This document shows positions 9,628-18,302 of a stretch of DNA of 64,000 bases, piece after piece. This stretch comes from AR5 sp035762565. GTDB taxonomy: Bacteria > Methylomirabilota > Methylomirabilia > Rokubacteriales > CSP1-6. How positions within the stretch are numbered: the stretch's first letter is position 1; each line of letters begins with the position of its first letter. The stretch spans positions 13,190 to 77,189 of the forward strand of contig DASTOJ010000305.1 of assembly GCA_035762565.1 (NCBI GenBank), given 5' to 3'. The translations under genes and the position numbers were made by a program. The notes beneath the pieces were generated by a model. It had not been told where the DNA came from. It ran no database searches and was given only the letters and a program-made list of their open reading frames with translations.

Positions 9628-10617
9628 ATGTGGCGCCTGGCCGGGAGCCTGCTCGCCGTCGTTCTCCTGATCCTGCCGGGATGCGCGGCGCCGGCCGCCG
9701 TCGACCTCGGAGCCTGGCTGGCACCCGTCGGGCGCGAGCACCCGCTGACCGGGCGGATCTGGGAGACGCGGCGCGGGCGCTTCGTCACGTCGGATCAAGT
9801 GGTGGCCGGCTTGGCCGGCGCCCGCTACGTGTTGCTCGGCGAGCGACACGACAACCCCGATCACCACCGCGTCCAGGCCGCGCTGCTGCGCGCGCTGATC
9901 GGCGCCGGACGGCGGCCCGCGGTGGCCTTCGAGATGTTCACCGCCGACGATGCGCCGGCGATCGGCCGGCACCTGGCCGCGGCGCCGCGCGACGCCGCCG
10001 GCCTCGGGGAGGCCGTGAACTGGAAGCGTTCCGGCTGGCCCGACTGGGCTCACTACCAGCCGATCGCGCAGGCGGCGCTCGACGCCGGCCTGCCCGTCGT
10101 CGCCGCCAACCTGGCCCCGGCGACGGCCCGCGCCCTGGCGCGCGGGCAGCGCGCGTCGCTGCCCGACGGACTCGCCGCGCGCTACGGCCTCGAGCAGCCG
10201 CTGCCGGACGGCGCCCAGGGTGCGCTCACCGCCGAGATCGACCGGGCGCACTGCGGACACATCCCGGCCGACCGGCTGGAGGGCATGGTGCTCGCGCAGC
10301 GGGCGCGTGACGCGATGCTGGCCGACAGCCTCCTCGCGGGGGAGCGTGACGGCGCCGTGCTGATCGCGGGCGCCGGCCACGTGCGGGGCGACCGCGGCGT
10401 GCCGCTCTATCTCCGCGCCCGGGCGCCCGGGGCCACGATCGCCACGCTCGCTCCGCTCGAGGTCCACGAGGCGTGGACCAAGCCGGAGCAGTACGGGGAG
10501 ACCTTCGGCGGTGGACGGCTGCCGTTCGACTGGGTGTGGTTCACGCCTCGAATGGACGACGGCCGGGGCGACCCGTGCGCGCGCTTCAAGCGGCCGCCCC
10601 AGCCCCCCCGCAGCTGA
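9628..10617 (+). CDS. ChaN-family (heme-binding/DUF399) lipoprotein
   Basis: 329-aa predicted lipoprotein. Residues 1-19 are a signal peptide ending in a lipobox LPGC (Cys19). The mature domain carries the family motif LLGERHDNPDHH near residue 70 and a distal GAGHVRGDRGVP segment, which match the ChaN/DUF399 fold. ChaN proteins bind heme and are linked to iron uptake, but the role here is inferred only from the family. The gene stands alone, divergent from the remnant at 9477-9591, and its stop is 6 bp from the stop of tctA. Confidence 0.85.
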   Translation: MWRLAGSLLAVVLLILPGCAAPAAVDLGAWLAPVGREHPLTGRIWETRRGRFVTSDQVVAGLAGARYVLLGERHDNPDHHRVQAALLRALIGAGRRPAVAFEMFTADDAPAIGRHLAAAPRDAAGLGEAVNWKRSGWPDWAHYQPIAQAALDAGLPVVAANLAPATARALARGQRASLPDGLAARYGLEQPLPDGAQGALTAEIDRAHCGHIPADRLEGMVLAQRARDAMLADSLLAGERDGAVLIAGAGHVRGDRGVPLYLRARAPGATIATLAPLEVHEAWTKPEQYGETFGGGRLPFDWVWFTPRMDDGRGDPCARFKRPPQPPRS

Positions 10618-10623
10618 CGGGGG

Positions 10624-12141
10624 TCAGCCGCCGCCGGCCACCGGCGCCGACACGGCCGCGCGGCGGCGGAGCGCAGCGGCGAGCGGGGGCCCCACCAGCA
10701 CCAGCGCGCCCACCACGAACAGCGTGAGGCTCAGCGGGCGGTAGGCCAGCAACCGCCAGTCCCCGTGGGCCATGAAGAGCGTCTGGCGCAGCGTCTTCTC
10801 CATCACGGGGCCCAGCACGACGGCGACGATGAGCGGCGCCGGATCGATCGACAGCTTGCGGAACGCGTAGCCCAGCAGGCCCATCCCCACCAGCACCCAC
10901 AGGTCCAGCAGGCTGTTGCTGAGGCTGAAGGCGCCGACCAGGCACAGCAGCAGGACCAGCGTCGAGAGCACGTGCTGGGGCGCGCGCAGGATGGACACGA
11001 ACACGCCGACCAGGGGCAGGTTCAGGATCAGCAGCAGGAAGTTGCCGATGTACATGCTGGCCACGACGCCCCAGAACACCGCGGGCTGGTTCGTCATCAG
11101 CAGGGGCCCCGGCTGGATGCCGTGGATCACCAGCGCGCCGAGCAGGATGGCGGTCGCCGGCGAGAACGGGATGCCGAGCGAGAGCAGCGGCACCATGGCC
11201 CCGGCGGTGGCGCCGTTGTTGGCCGCCTCCGGCCCGGCCACCCCCTCGATGGCGCCGGTGCCGAAGCGCTCGGGCGTCTTCGACACCCGCCGCTCGACGG
11301 TGTAGGCGATGAACGTGGCAAGCACGCTGGCGGGTCCCGGCACCAGCCCGGTGAGGAAACCGAGAACGGAGCCGCGGGCGATCGGCGCCGACGAGCGCCG
11401 CCACTCGTCGCGGGTGGGAAACATCTCGCGCAGGCGCACCGGCACGATCTGGCTGCGGCGCAGCCCGGCCTCGGCCAGCGTGAGCACCTCGGCCACGCCG
11501 TAGAGGCCCATGATGATGGGCACCAGCTCGAGGCCCTGGGCGAGCTGCACCGAGCCGAAGGTGAAGCGTGGGTATCCCGAGATCGGCTCCATGCCCACCG
11601 TGCCGATGGCCAGCCCGAGCCCCACCATGACGAACGAGGCGAGCACGGAGCTGCCCGACAGGCGCGAGAGGACGGCGAGACCGGCCACCGACAGCGCGAA
11701 GTACTCGGGTGGCCCGAACTGCAGCGCCACGTCGGCGAGCCAGCCGGCGAAGAGCACGATGCCGAGCACGCCCAGCGAGCCGGCCACGAACGAGCCGACC
11801 GCCGCCACCGCCAGCGCCGCGCCCGCCCGCCCCTTGCGGGCCATCTGGTAACCGTCGATGGCGGTGACGACCGAGGCCGCCTCGCCGGGGACGTTGACGA
11901 GGATCGAGGTCGTCGAGCCCCCGTACATCGAGCCGTAGTAGATGCCGCACAGCATGATCAGCGCGGTCGCCGGCGACAGTGCGAACGTCGAGGGCAGCAG
12001 CAGCGCCATCGCGCCGACCGGCCCGATGCCGGGCAGCACGCCGACGACCGTGCCGATGAGGACCCCCACGAAGCAGGCCACCAGGTTGGCAGGCGTGAGG
12101 GCGACGGCGAAGCCGTAGGCCAGGCCTTCGAGGGGCCCCAT
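10624..12141 (-). CDS. tctA: Tripartite tricarboxylate transporter, large permease TctA
   Basis: 505-aa inner-membrane protein with about 10 to 12 hydrophobic helices. The TctA signature is clear: GVLPGIGPVGAMALLLP near residue 37 and the repeated GLVPGPASVLATF-like segment in the second half. It transports a di- or tricarboxylate or related organic acid together with the small subunit and a periplasmic receptor. It is last in the tctC-tctB-tctA operon, 7 bp after tctB. The substrate cannot be read from sequence. Confidence 0.95.
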   Translation of the reverse strand: MGPLEGLAYGFAVALTPANLVACFVGVLIGTVVGVLPGIGPVGAMALLLPSTFALSPATALIMLCGIYYGSMYGGSTTSILVNVPGEAASVVTAIDGYQMARKGRAGAALAVAAVGSFVAGSLGVLGIVLFAGWLADVALQFGPPEYFALSVAGLAVLSRLSGSSVLASFVMVGLGLAIGTVGMEPISGYPRFTFGSVQLAQGLELVPIIMGLYGVAEVLTLAEAGLRRSQIVPVRLREMFPTRDEWRRSSAPIARGSVLGFLTGLVPGPASVLATFIAYTVERRVSKTPERFGTGAIEGVAGPEAANNGATAGAMVPLLSLGIPFSPATAILLGALVIHGIQPGPLLMTNQPAVFWGVVASMYIGNFLLLILNLPLVGVFVSILRAPQHVLSTLVLLLCLVGAFSLSNSLLDLWVLVGMGLLGYAFRKLSIDPAPLIVAVVLGPVMEKTLRQTLFMAHGDWRLLAYRPLSLTLFVVGALVLVGPPLAAALRRRAAVSAPVAGGG

Positions 12142-12148
12142 GCCGGCG

Positions 12149-12592
12149 CTAGAACGGTCCGCGGGGCAGCGGCACGCCCAGGAGCACGCCGAAGAGGTAG
12201 TAGGACCCGAACGCGCTCAGCGCGGCGGTGAGCACGACGCCCGGCCAGCGCCCACCGCCGAGGCAACGGAGCACGAGCACGACGAAGAGAAACGCACAGG
12301 CCGGGTAGCCCAGCCACGGCAGCAGCAGGCAGAAGCCAGCCAACCCCCCGACCGTGACCAACACCCGGACGCGCTCCCGGCCCGCCAGGCCCGCGCCGAC
12401 GGTAACGGCCGCCGCACCGCGGAAGAGCGCGACCGCCAGCGCCACCGCGGCCGCGCACAGGAAGACCCCCACGCCGACGGGGAAGAAGCCCGGCCCCGGC
12501 TTGGCCACACTCCCCAGCGGAAAGGCGAGGGAGGCCGCCAGATAGGCGCCGCTGGCGACGAGGAAGCCGAGCGCCCAGGCCCGCTCGTGCAC
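12149..12592 (-). CDS. tctB: Tripartite tricarboxylate transporter, small subunit TctB
   Basis: 147-aa protein with four predicted membrane helices, matching the DUF1468/TctB family: a first helix with LAASLAFPLG, then GPGFFPVGVGVFL, and a last helix with SAFGSYYLFGVLLGVPLPRG. I place the start at the GTG at 12592 (VHERAWALGF), two bases after the tctC stop; no ATG gives a sensible N-terminus. It is the small membrane partner of TctA. Confidence 0.9.
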   Translation of the reverse strand: MHERAWALGFLVASGAYLAASLAFPLGSVAKPGPGFFPVGVGVFLCAAAVALAVALFRGAAAVTVGAGLAGRERVRVLVTVGGLAGFCLLLPWLGYPACAFLFVVLVLRCLGGGRWPGVVLTAALSAFGSYYLFGVLLGVPLPRGPF

Positions 12593-12594
12593 CG

Positions 12595-13548
12595 TTACTT
12601 CCGCAGCATGCCCAGACGCTTGAGGATCTCCGTGTGGGCCTTGTACTCCGACCAGAGATCGCTCTTCAGCTTGTCGCCGGCCCGGTAGTCCACGTCGATG
12701 ACCCGCGCCTTGGCGAAGTTGACGAACGCCGCCTCGTCCATCGCGGCCTTGGCGGCGTCGTGGACGTAGCGCACCACGTCGGGCGGCGTTCCGTTGGGCA
12801 TGACGAGAAAGAACGTGGAGCCGTTGTGGGCGGAGTAACCCAGCTCTTTGAAGCTGGGCACGTCGGGGAAGACCGTGTTGCGCGCGGGCTGGAAGACCGC
12901 CAGCACGCGCATCCGCTTGGACTCCACGAGCGGCCGCACCTCGCCGGGTTGGGCGACCAGGGCCTCGATGTGACCGCCGAGCAAGGCCGGGCTGCCCTCC
13001 CCCCAGCCCGAGAACGGCACGTGGGTCATCCGGGCGTCCGACACCCGCATCAGCTCCTCGAGGTTGAGGTGGCTCGAGGTCCCCTCGCCGGGCGAGCCCA
13101 CGCGGAGCTTGCCGGGGTTGGCCCTGGCGGCGGCGACGAATTCCTGCGCGCTCTTCCACGGCGCGTCGTGCTTGACGGCCAGCAGCGGATACCATGACAC
13201 GAGGCTGATGACCGGGATGCAGTCGTCGGGCGTCTTGTACGGCAGGTCCATGACCTGCGGCTGGATCACGAGGTTCGTCAGCGGCATGATGCCCAGCGTG
13301 TAGCCGTCCGGCTTGGAACGGATCACCTCGCTGGCGCCGATCGTGCCGCCGGCCCCCGGCCGGGCCACGACCGCGATCCCCTTCGGGAACTTCTTCTTCA
13401 TCCCCTCGGTCAGCGCCCGCAGCACGACGTCGGCGAGCCCGCCGGCCGGATACCCGAAGATCGCGGTGACCGGCCGCTCCGGGTACTGGGCGGCGGCGGG
13501 AACGGCGGAGCCGAGCACGACGAGCAGGGCGAGGGCGAGGCGGGTCAT
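12595..13548 (-). CDS. tctC: Tripartite tricarboxylate transporter receptor TctC (Bug family)
   Basis: 317-aa secreted binding protein. A signal peptide of about 20 residues ends AVPAAAQ; the mature start YPERPVTAIFGYPAGG and the PGAGGTIGASEV loop are diagnostic of the Bug/TctC family. It captures the organic anion in the periplasm and delivers it to TctAB. AGGAGG lies 7 nt upstream of the chosen ATG at 13548. It is the first gene of the transporter operon, so the upstream 110 bp should hold the promoter. Confidence 0.95.
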   Translation of the reverse strand: MTRLALALLVVLGSAVPAAAQYPERPVTAIFGYPAGGLADVVLRALTEGMKKKFPKGIAVVARPGAGGTIGASEVIRSKPDGYTLGIMPLTNLVIQPQVMDLPYKTPDDCIPVISLVSWYPLLAVKHDAPWKSAQEFVAAARANPGKLRVGSPGEGTSSHLNLEELMRVSDARMTHVPFSGWGEGSPALLGGHIEALVAQPGEVRPLVESKRMRVLAVFQPARNTVFPDVPSFKELGYSAHNGSTFFLVMPNGTPPDVVRYVHDAAKAAMDEAAFVNFAKARVIDVDYRAGDKLKSDLWSEYKAHTEILKRLGMLRK

Positions 13549-13658
13549 GCATGTCCTCCTGGGCGGATTCGCCGAAGTGCCCGGCAGTCTAGTCGGGAAC
13601 GCGCACGGGATCAAGCCGCCGGCGCCGCCCGGCTCGTGCGAAGGCGAGCTGAACCCGT

Positions 13659-13955
13659 CTATCGGACGATGGGCGTGCGGCCCTCGGCCTGTGGCGGCAG
13701 GACGACGTCGATGGTGAGGTGCGAGGAGAACGAGACCTTCCACTCTCCGCCGGGCCGAAGCTGCCACCGTCCCGCATGGCCCGTGGAGCCGGACTCGGTG
13801 CCGGGCCGATACACGGTGCGATCCATCTTCGTGAAGGTCACGGTTCGGTCGCCGACGTTCCGGAGCTGCAGGGCGAAGGTGGTGGAATCGACCGTGCGGG
13901 CCTGCAGGGTCGCGCAGCCCGCCAGGAGCCATGTGATCGCCACGAGTCGGATCAC
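13659..13955 (-). CDS. Small hypothetical lipoprotein
   Basis: 98-aa protein with a short signal peptide and lipobox LLAGC (Cys14). The mature part is beta-rich (FALQLRNVGDRTVTF, GGEWKVSFSSHLTI) and resembles a small immunoglobulin-like or DUF-type periplasmic domain, but I do not recognise the family. It follows the DUF3047 gene after 18 bp on the same strand and is likely co-transcribed with it. Confidence 0.7.
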   Translation of the reverse strand: MIRLVAITWLLAGCATLQARTVDSTTFALQLRNVGDRTVTFTKMDRTVYRPGTESGSTGHAGRWQLRPGGEWKVSFSSHLTIDVVLPPQAEGRTPIVR

Positions 13956-13973
13956 GAGGCCTGTTCCCGGGCG

Positions 13974-14702
13974 TCACCGGGAGCGGCAGGCGCGGAAGGT
14001 GGCGTAGTCACCGGCGGCGGTGGAGCTGGTGTCGTCGGCGTCGGTGAGGACGGCGATGCCGCCGGCCCTGGGCGTGTCCGATTCCTTGAAGGCGGCCTTC
14101 CAGTCGTCGCGCACGTTCACCCGTTCCTCGACCCAGGCGTCCCTGGAGGCGGGCGGGCCGCTGCGGAGCACGCGGACCTGGGTGAGGCCGGCGTTGGAGG
14201 ACAGGCGGGTGCCGGCCGGGACCTTCTCGCTCCAGATGTACTTCACGGCCTTGGGGCCGCGGATCCTCGAGTGCGGCACGCCCATGTAGACGGCGAGCGC
14301 GCTGTCGTTGGTCGCCGATTCGCGCTCGTCAGCGCCCTTGGGGAACTCGCGGGGGCGCCAGGACCAGACCAGGACGGGATGCGTCGCCAGGTCCCACGTC
14401 GGGGTCTCGCGGGCGGCCTGGACGCCGAGGCCCTTGGACACGGCGCGCAGGAAGCGCCGGCCGGCCTCCTCCCCCGTCTGGTAGACGCGCTTGCCCTCGT
14501 CCTTGCGGACCTCCCACCCGGCGGGGAACGCGCCGACCTTCGCCGCGGAGAAGTCGTCGAGCACGATGCAATCGTCCTGTGCAGCATGGTGCGCGGCCGG
14601 CGTGAGCGCCAGGCCGGTGGCGGCCAGGAGCAGGAAGAGCGGGAAGGCGCGCACGGCAGCCGGAGGGAGCAAGCGCCGGGCCAGTGGCCGGGCCGCCGCC
14701 AC
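13974..14702 (-). CDS. DUF3047 periplasmic protein
   Basis: 242-aa exported protein. After an N-terminal signal segment (hydrophobic stretch about 18-35) comes a beta-rich domain with the DUF3047 pattern: LDDFSAAKVGAFPAGWEV, LVWSWRPREFPKGADER, DSALAVYMGVP and a final GGIAVLTDADDT with AGDYATF. No enzymatic residues are established for this family. The start is 1 bp after the stop of the VWA gene, so it belongs to the MoxR-VWA-DUF3047-lipoprotein operon. Confidence 0.85.
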   Translation of the reverse strand: MAAARPLARRLLPPAAVRAFPLFLLLAATGLALTPAAHHAAQDDCIVLDDFSAAKVGAFPAGWEVRKDEGKRVYQTGEEAGRRFLRAVSKGLGVQAARETPTWDLATHPVLVWSWRPREFPKGADERESATNDSALAVYMGVPHSRIRGPKAVKYIWSEKVPAGTRLSSNAGLTQVRVLRSGPPASRDAWVEERVNVRDDWKAAFKESDTPRAGGIAVLTDADDTSSTAAGDYATFRACRSR

Positions 14703-14703
14703 G

Positions 14704-16113
14704 CTAGCGCCCCCGGCGCCACCACTGGTGCACGAGATTGTCCACGACCTCGCCGAGCTGGCCGATCGTGCGGCACTCCCGCACGATGTCGCAGGCCGGC
14801 GCGTAGAGCGGCATGACGCTGTCGCCGATGCCCCAGCCCCACTGGCCCTCGGGGTTCAGCCAGATGATGCCCTTCACCCGCTCGCGGATGAGCCGCAGCG
14901 CCCACGCCTGGGGGTCGTTGTAGTTGTTCCGGGCGTCGCCCAGCAGCAGGATCGTCGTCTTGCGGTCGAGCGACTCCAGCTCGGTGGTCGCGAAGCGGTT
15001 GAACGCGTAGCCGAAGTCCGAGCGGCAGTGGTAGTCGACCGGCGCGCCCTTGAGGGCCCACTCGATGGCGCGCTCGACCGGGTAGACGGAGAACGCCTGG
15101 GTGACCTCGGCGATCTCGGACACGAAGACGTACGACCGCACGCGGCTGAAGCACTCCTGCAGGCTCCACACCAGCTGCAGCATGAAGCGCGAGGCGTTAC
15201 GCACGGAGTCCGACACGTCACAGATCGTGATGAGCCTGGGCTTCTCGCGGTGCCGGCGCTTGAGGAAGATCTCCATGGGCACGCCGTCGTAGGACAGGCT
15301 CTTGCGCATCGTGCGCCGCGAGTCGATCCGGCCCTTGTGCTCCTGGCGCTGGCGCAGGGCGAGGGCGTCCTTGATCCGGCGGGCCAGCTTGGCCACGACG
15401 CTCTTCATCTGCGCGACCTCGTCGGGGGTGAGCGCGAAGAGCGGCTTGTCGGCCAGGACCTCCCGGGTGAGCTTCTCGCCGGCCCGGTAGGCCCGGCGCT
15501 CCAGCTCGCGCTGCACGTGCTGGCGGATCATGCGGCGGAAGGCCTCCAGCCGCAGCTCGAGGTAGTTGCGGATGCGGGCGAGCTGGCCAGGGTCGAGGCC
15601 ACGGGCCTCCAGCGCCTGCATGATCTTCTCGATGTCGCGCTCGATGGCCGACCAGTCGAACTGGTCGGAGATGCGGCGGCTGAAGAAGCCCACCTGCAGG
15701 AAGTACATCAGCCGCTCGAGGCCGGCGTTCTGGGCGCCGCCGCGGATGGCCATCTCCATCTCGCTGCCCTGCCCACGCATGAGGAGCTCGGTCAGCTCGT
15801 CGAGATCCAGGTTGTCCTGGTCGACCAGCTGCTCGAGCTGGTCCTGCACGCGGGGATCCTCGGGGCCCAGCGCCTTCTTGAGTCCTTCGCCGAGCGATTC
15901 CAGATCCAGGAAGTAGAGGTTGAAGATGCGCTCGAAGGTCTCGTGGTCGCGGGCCTCCTTGACCAGGGTCGCGGCCAGCGTGGATTTGAAGGTCTCCCGG
16001 TCGGTGAGACCGACTTCCGCGCTCGCGGCCAGCGCATCGAGCGCTTCGGCGGTCGAGATGCGAAGCTCCGCGCGCCGGAGATCGGCGATGAACTCGAGGA
16101 TGCGCTCTTCCAT
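14704..16113 (-). CDS. CoxE-like von Willebrand factor A protein
   Basis: 469-aa cytoplasmic protein. The N-terminal two thirds are helical; the C-terminal third (about 290-469) is a VWA domain whose MIDAS reads CDVSDS, i.e. DxSxS, followed by LLGDARNNYNDP with the later metal-site Asp. This is the CoxE type, which works with a MoxR/CoxD AAA ATPase in metal-centre insertion or protein remodelling. The MoxR gene is 16 bp upstream on the same strand. No CO dehydrogenase or other obvious client lies in the window. Confidence 0.9.
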   Translation of the reverse strand: MEERILEFIADLRRAELRISTAEALDALAASAEVGLTDRETFKSTLAATLVKEARDHETFERIFNLYFLDLESLGEGLKKALGPEDPRVQDQLEQLVDQDNLDLDELTELLMRGQGSEMEMAIRGGAQNAGLERLMYFLQVGFFSRRISDQFDWSAIERDIEKIMQALEARGLDPGQLARIRNYLELRLEAFRRMIRQHVQRELERRAYRAGEKLTREVLADKPLFALTPDEVAQMKSVVAKLARRIKDALALRQRQEHKGRIDSRRTMRKSLSYDGVPMEIFLKRRHREKPRLITICDVSDSVRNASRFMLQLVWSLQECFSRVRSYVFVSEIAEVTQAFSVYPVERAIEWALKGAPVDYHCRSDFGYAFNRFATTELESLDRKTTILLLGDARNNYNDPQAWALRLIRERVKGIIWLNPEGQWGWGIGDSVMPLYAPACDIVRECRTIGQLGEVVDNLVHQWWRRGR

Positions 16114-16129
16114 GGTCGCCCGGGCGACG

Positions 16130-17047
16130 TCAGGCCGGCGTGTCGGCCAGCACCTTGTCGAGAGCGCCCTTCACGCGCTCGAGGTCCTTCTCGTACTTCA
16201 CCAGCATGGTGAGCGTGGACTCGACCAGCACCGGGTCCAGCTCCCGGGCGTTGAGGATCACCAGCGAGCGGGCCCAGTCGATCGACTCCGACACCGACGG
16301 CGGCTTGCGCAGGTCCATCGCACGGATCTTCTGCACGGCGGCCACCACCGCCCGGGCCAGCCGCTCGGGCGCCTCCGGCACCTTGAGGCGGATGATGTCC
16401 AGCTCGTCGGCCGGGGAGGGGAAATCGATGAACAGGTGCAGGCAGCGCCGCTTGAGGCCGTCGCTCAGCTCGCGCGCGTTGTTCGAGGTGAGGACGACCA
16501 GCGGCACGTGCTTGGCCTTCACCGTCCCCAGCTCGGGGATCGAGACCTGGAAGTCGGAGAGCACCTCGAGCAGGAAGGCCTCGAACTCCGGCTCGGCCTT
16601 GTCGATCTCGTCGACGAGCAGCACGACCGGGTCCTCGGCGCGGATGGCCTGCAGCAGCGGGCGTGGCGACAGGAAGCGATAGGAGAAGAACGCGTCGTCC
16701 TGGCCGGCGATGCGTGACACCGCCTCCGGCAGCGAGGGCGCGTCGGCGATCAGCTCGCCGATCCGCTCGCGCAGCAGCTGCGTGTAGAGGAGCTGCTTGG
16801 CGTACTTCCACTCGTAGAGCGCCTTGCCCTCGTCGAGCCCCTCGTAGCACTGCAGCCGGATCAGGGCGCGCCGGGTGACGTCGGACAGCGTCTTGGCCAG
16901 CTCCGTCTTGCCCACGCCGGCGGGCCCCTCGATGAGCACGGGCCGGCCCATGCGCGCGGCCAGGAACACGACGGTGGCGATGCGCCGGTTGGCGATGTAC
17001 CGAGCGTCTCTGAATTGCTGCTGGACCTCCTCGACGGACTCGAACAT
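16130..17047 (-). CDS. MoxR/CoxD-type AAA+ ATPase
   Basis: 305-aa ATPase: Walker A GPAGVGKTE near residue 40, Walker B VVLLVDEIDKAEPEFE near 140, sensor-1 LTSNNARELSDGLKRRCLH near 185. The pattern and length match MoxR/CoxD, which partners a VWA protein such as the adjacent CoxE-like gene. I chose ATG 17047, behind AGGGGAGA, rather than the longer frame upstream. A TACAAT hexamer at 17084-17089 on this strand could be the -10 of the four-gene operon. Confidence 0.92.
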   Translation of the reverse strand: MFESVEEVQQQFRDARYIANRRIATVVFLAARMGRPVLIEGPAGVGKTELAKTLSDVTRRALIRLQCYEGLDEGKALYEWKYAKQLLYTQLLRERIGELIADAPSLPEAVSRIAGQDDAFFSYRFLSPRPLLQAIRAEDPVVLLVDEIDKAEPEFEAFLLEVLSDFQVSIPELGTVKAKHVPLVVLTSNNARELSDGLKRRCLHLFIDFPSPADELDIIRLKVPEAPERLARAVVAAVQKIRAMDLRKPPSVSESIDWARSLVILNARELDPVLVESTLTMLVKYEKDLERVKGALDKVLADTPA

Positions 17048-17189
17048 GAGTCTCCCCTGTCTGCCCGGAGTGAATGCCCGTTCATTGTACCCGACGCGGT
17101 TGGGCCGCACGTCCACGCCGGCCGAGTATGCCGTGCCGGGCGGCGGCAGACAACTGCGGGTCCCGGCGGCGAGGCCCCGGCGCGGCGCG

Positions 17190-17195
17190 TACAAT
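17190..17195 (+). promoter_or_regulatory. -10-like TACAAT, predicted leaderless start of M48 gene
   Basis: TACAAT ends 6 nt before the ATG at 17202 and there is no ribosome site, as expected for a leaderless mRNA. The divergent MoxR operon carries its own TACAAT at 17084-17089 on the other strand. Confidence 0.45.
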
Positions 17196-17201
17196 CGCCG
17201 C

Positions 17202-18302
17202 ATGTCCGATCGCGACGAAGCCGCGCGGTATCACCGCCTGCAGCTCTGGCTCGGTCTCGCCGGCTTCGCGCTGGGCGCCGCCTACTTGCTGGCGGTGCTC
17301 GCCTCGGGCGCCGCGGAGGTGGTGGCCGAGATCGCCGCCACCCTGACGGATGGCTGGTGGGCACAGGTCGTGATCGTGGCCGTGCTGCTGGGGGGCGCGC
17401 AGGCGGTCATCGCGTTTCCCCTGGGATGGGTGCGTGGCTTCTGGCTGCCGCGCCGCTTCGGGCTTCTGCACCAGCCGTTCGGCGCGTGGCTCGCCGACCG
17501 CGCGAAGGCCGCCGCGCTTGGCGGCGCGCTGGCGCTCGGCGGCCTGCTGGTCCTCTACGGCTTGCTCCGGGCGACGCCGTGGTGGTGGCTCGTCGCCGCC
17601 GCCGTCTTCTTCGTCGTGGGCATCGCCCTGTCGGCGCTGTTCCCCGTCGTCATCATGCCGATGTTCTACACGCTCACGCGGCTGGCAGACCCCGCGCTAG
17701 AGCGCCGGCTGCTGGCGCTCGCCGAGCGGGCCGGCGTGATGGCGATCGGCGTGTGGGTGGTGGACCAGTCACGCAAGAGCCGCACGGCCAACGCCGCCGT
17801 CCTCGGCCTCGGCCGCACGCGCCGCATCGTGTTGTTCGACACACTGACCACGGGGTTCCGCGAGGAGGAGATCGAGGCCGTGCTCGCCCACGAGCTGGCC
17901 CACCACGTCCACGGCGATCTCCGGCGCGGGCTGATCGTACAAGGTGTGCTCACGCTGGCGACCTTCTGGCTGGCCGCCGGGTTGCTCGCCGTCGGCGTCG
18001 GCCGGTGGGGCATCACGGGTCCGGCCGATCCCGCCGGGCTGCCCTGGCTCGCGCTGGTCTTCATGCTGCTGGGGGCTGTCCAGTTGCCGCTCGCCAACGC
18101 GTTCTCCCGCCGCATCGAGCGGCAGGCCGACGACTTCGGGCTGACCCTCACCCGCAATCCCGCCGCGTTCATCGCCGCGATGGAGCGGCTGGGCGCGCTG
18201 AACCTGGCCGAGCGCCGCCCGCATCGCCTCAAGGAGATCCTGCTCTACTCGCACCCGGCGCTCGACCGCCGCATCGCGCGCGCCAGAGGAGAAGCCGTAT
18301 GA
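17202..18302 (+). CDS. M48-family (Ste24/HtpX-like) membrane zinc peptidase
   Basis: 366-aa membrane protease. Hydrophobic segments occupy about 18-40, 58-78, 105-150 and 250-300. The zinc site is HELAHH near residue 230, with the third ligand Glu in RIERQADDFG near 307. The QSRKSRTANAAVLGLGRTRRIVLFDTL stretch in between is typical of Ste24-type CAAX-like proteases. It probably acts in membrane-protein quality control. The stop overlaps the next start (ATGA), so it is coupled to the PEP mutase-family gene, although no functional link is obvious. Confidence 0.92.
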   Translation: MSDRDEAARYHRLQLWLGLAGFALGAAYLLAVLASGAAEVVAEIAATLTDGWWAQVVIVAVLLGGAQAVIAFPLGWVRGFWLPRRFGLLHQPFGAWLADRAKAAALGGALALGGLLVLYGLLRATPWWWLVAAAVFFVVGIALSALFPVVIMPMFYTLTRLADPALERRLLALAERAGVMAIGVWVVDQSRKSRTANAAVLGLGRTRRIVLFDTLTTGFREEEIEAVLAHELAHHVHGDLRRGLIVQGVLTLATFWLAAGLLAVGVGRWGITGPADPAGLPWLALVFMLLGAVQLPLANAFSRRIERQADDFGLTLTRNPAAFIAAMERLGALNLAERRPHRLKEILLYSHPALDRRIARARGEAV

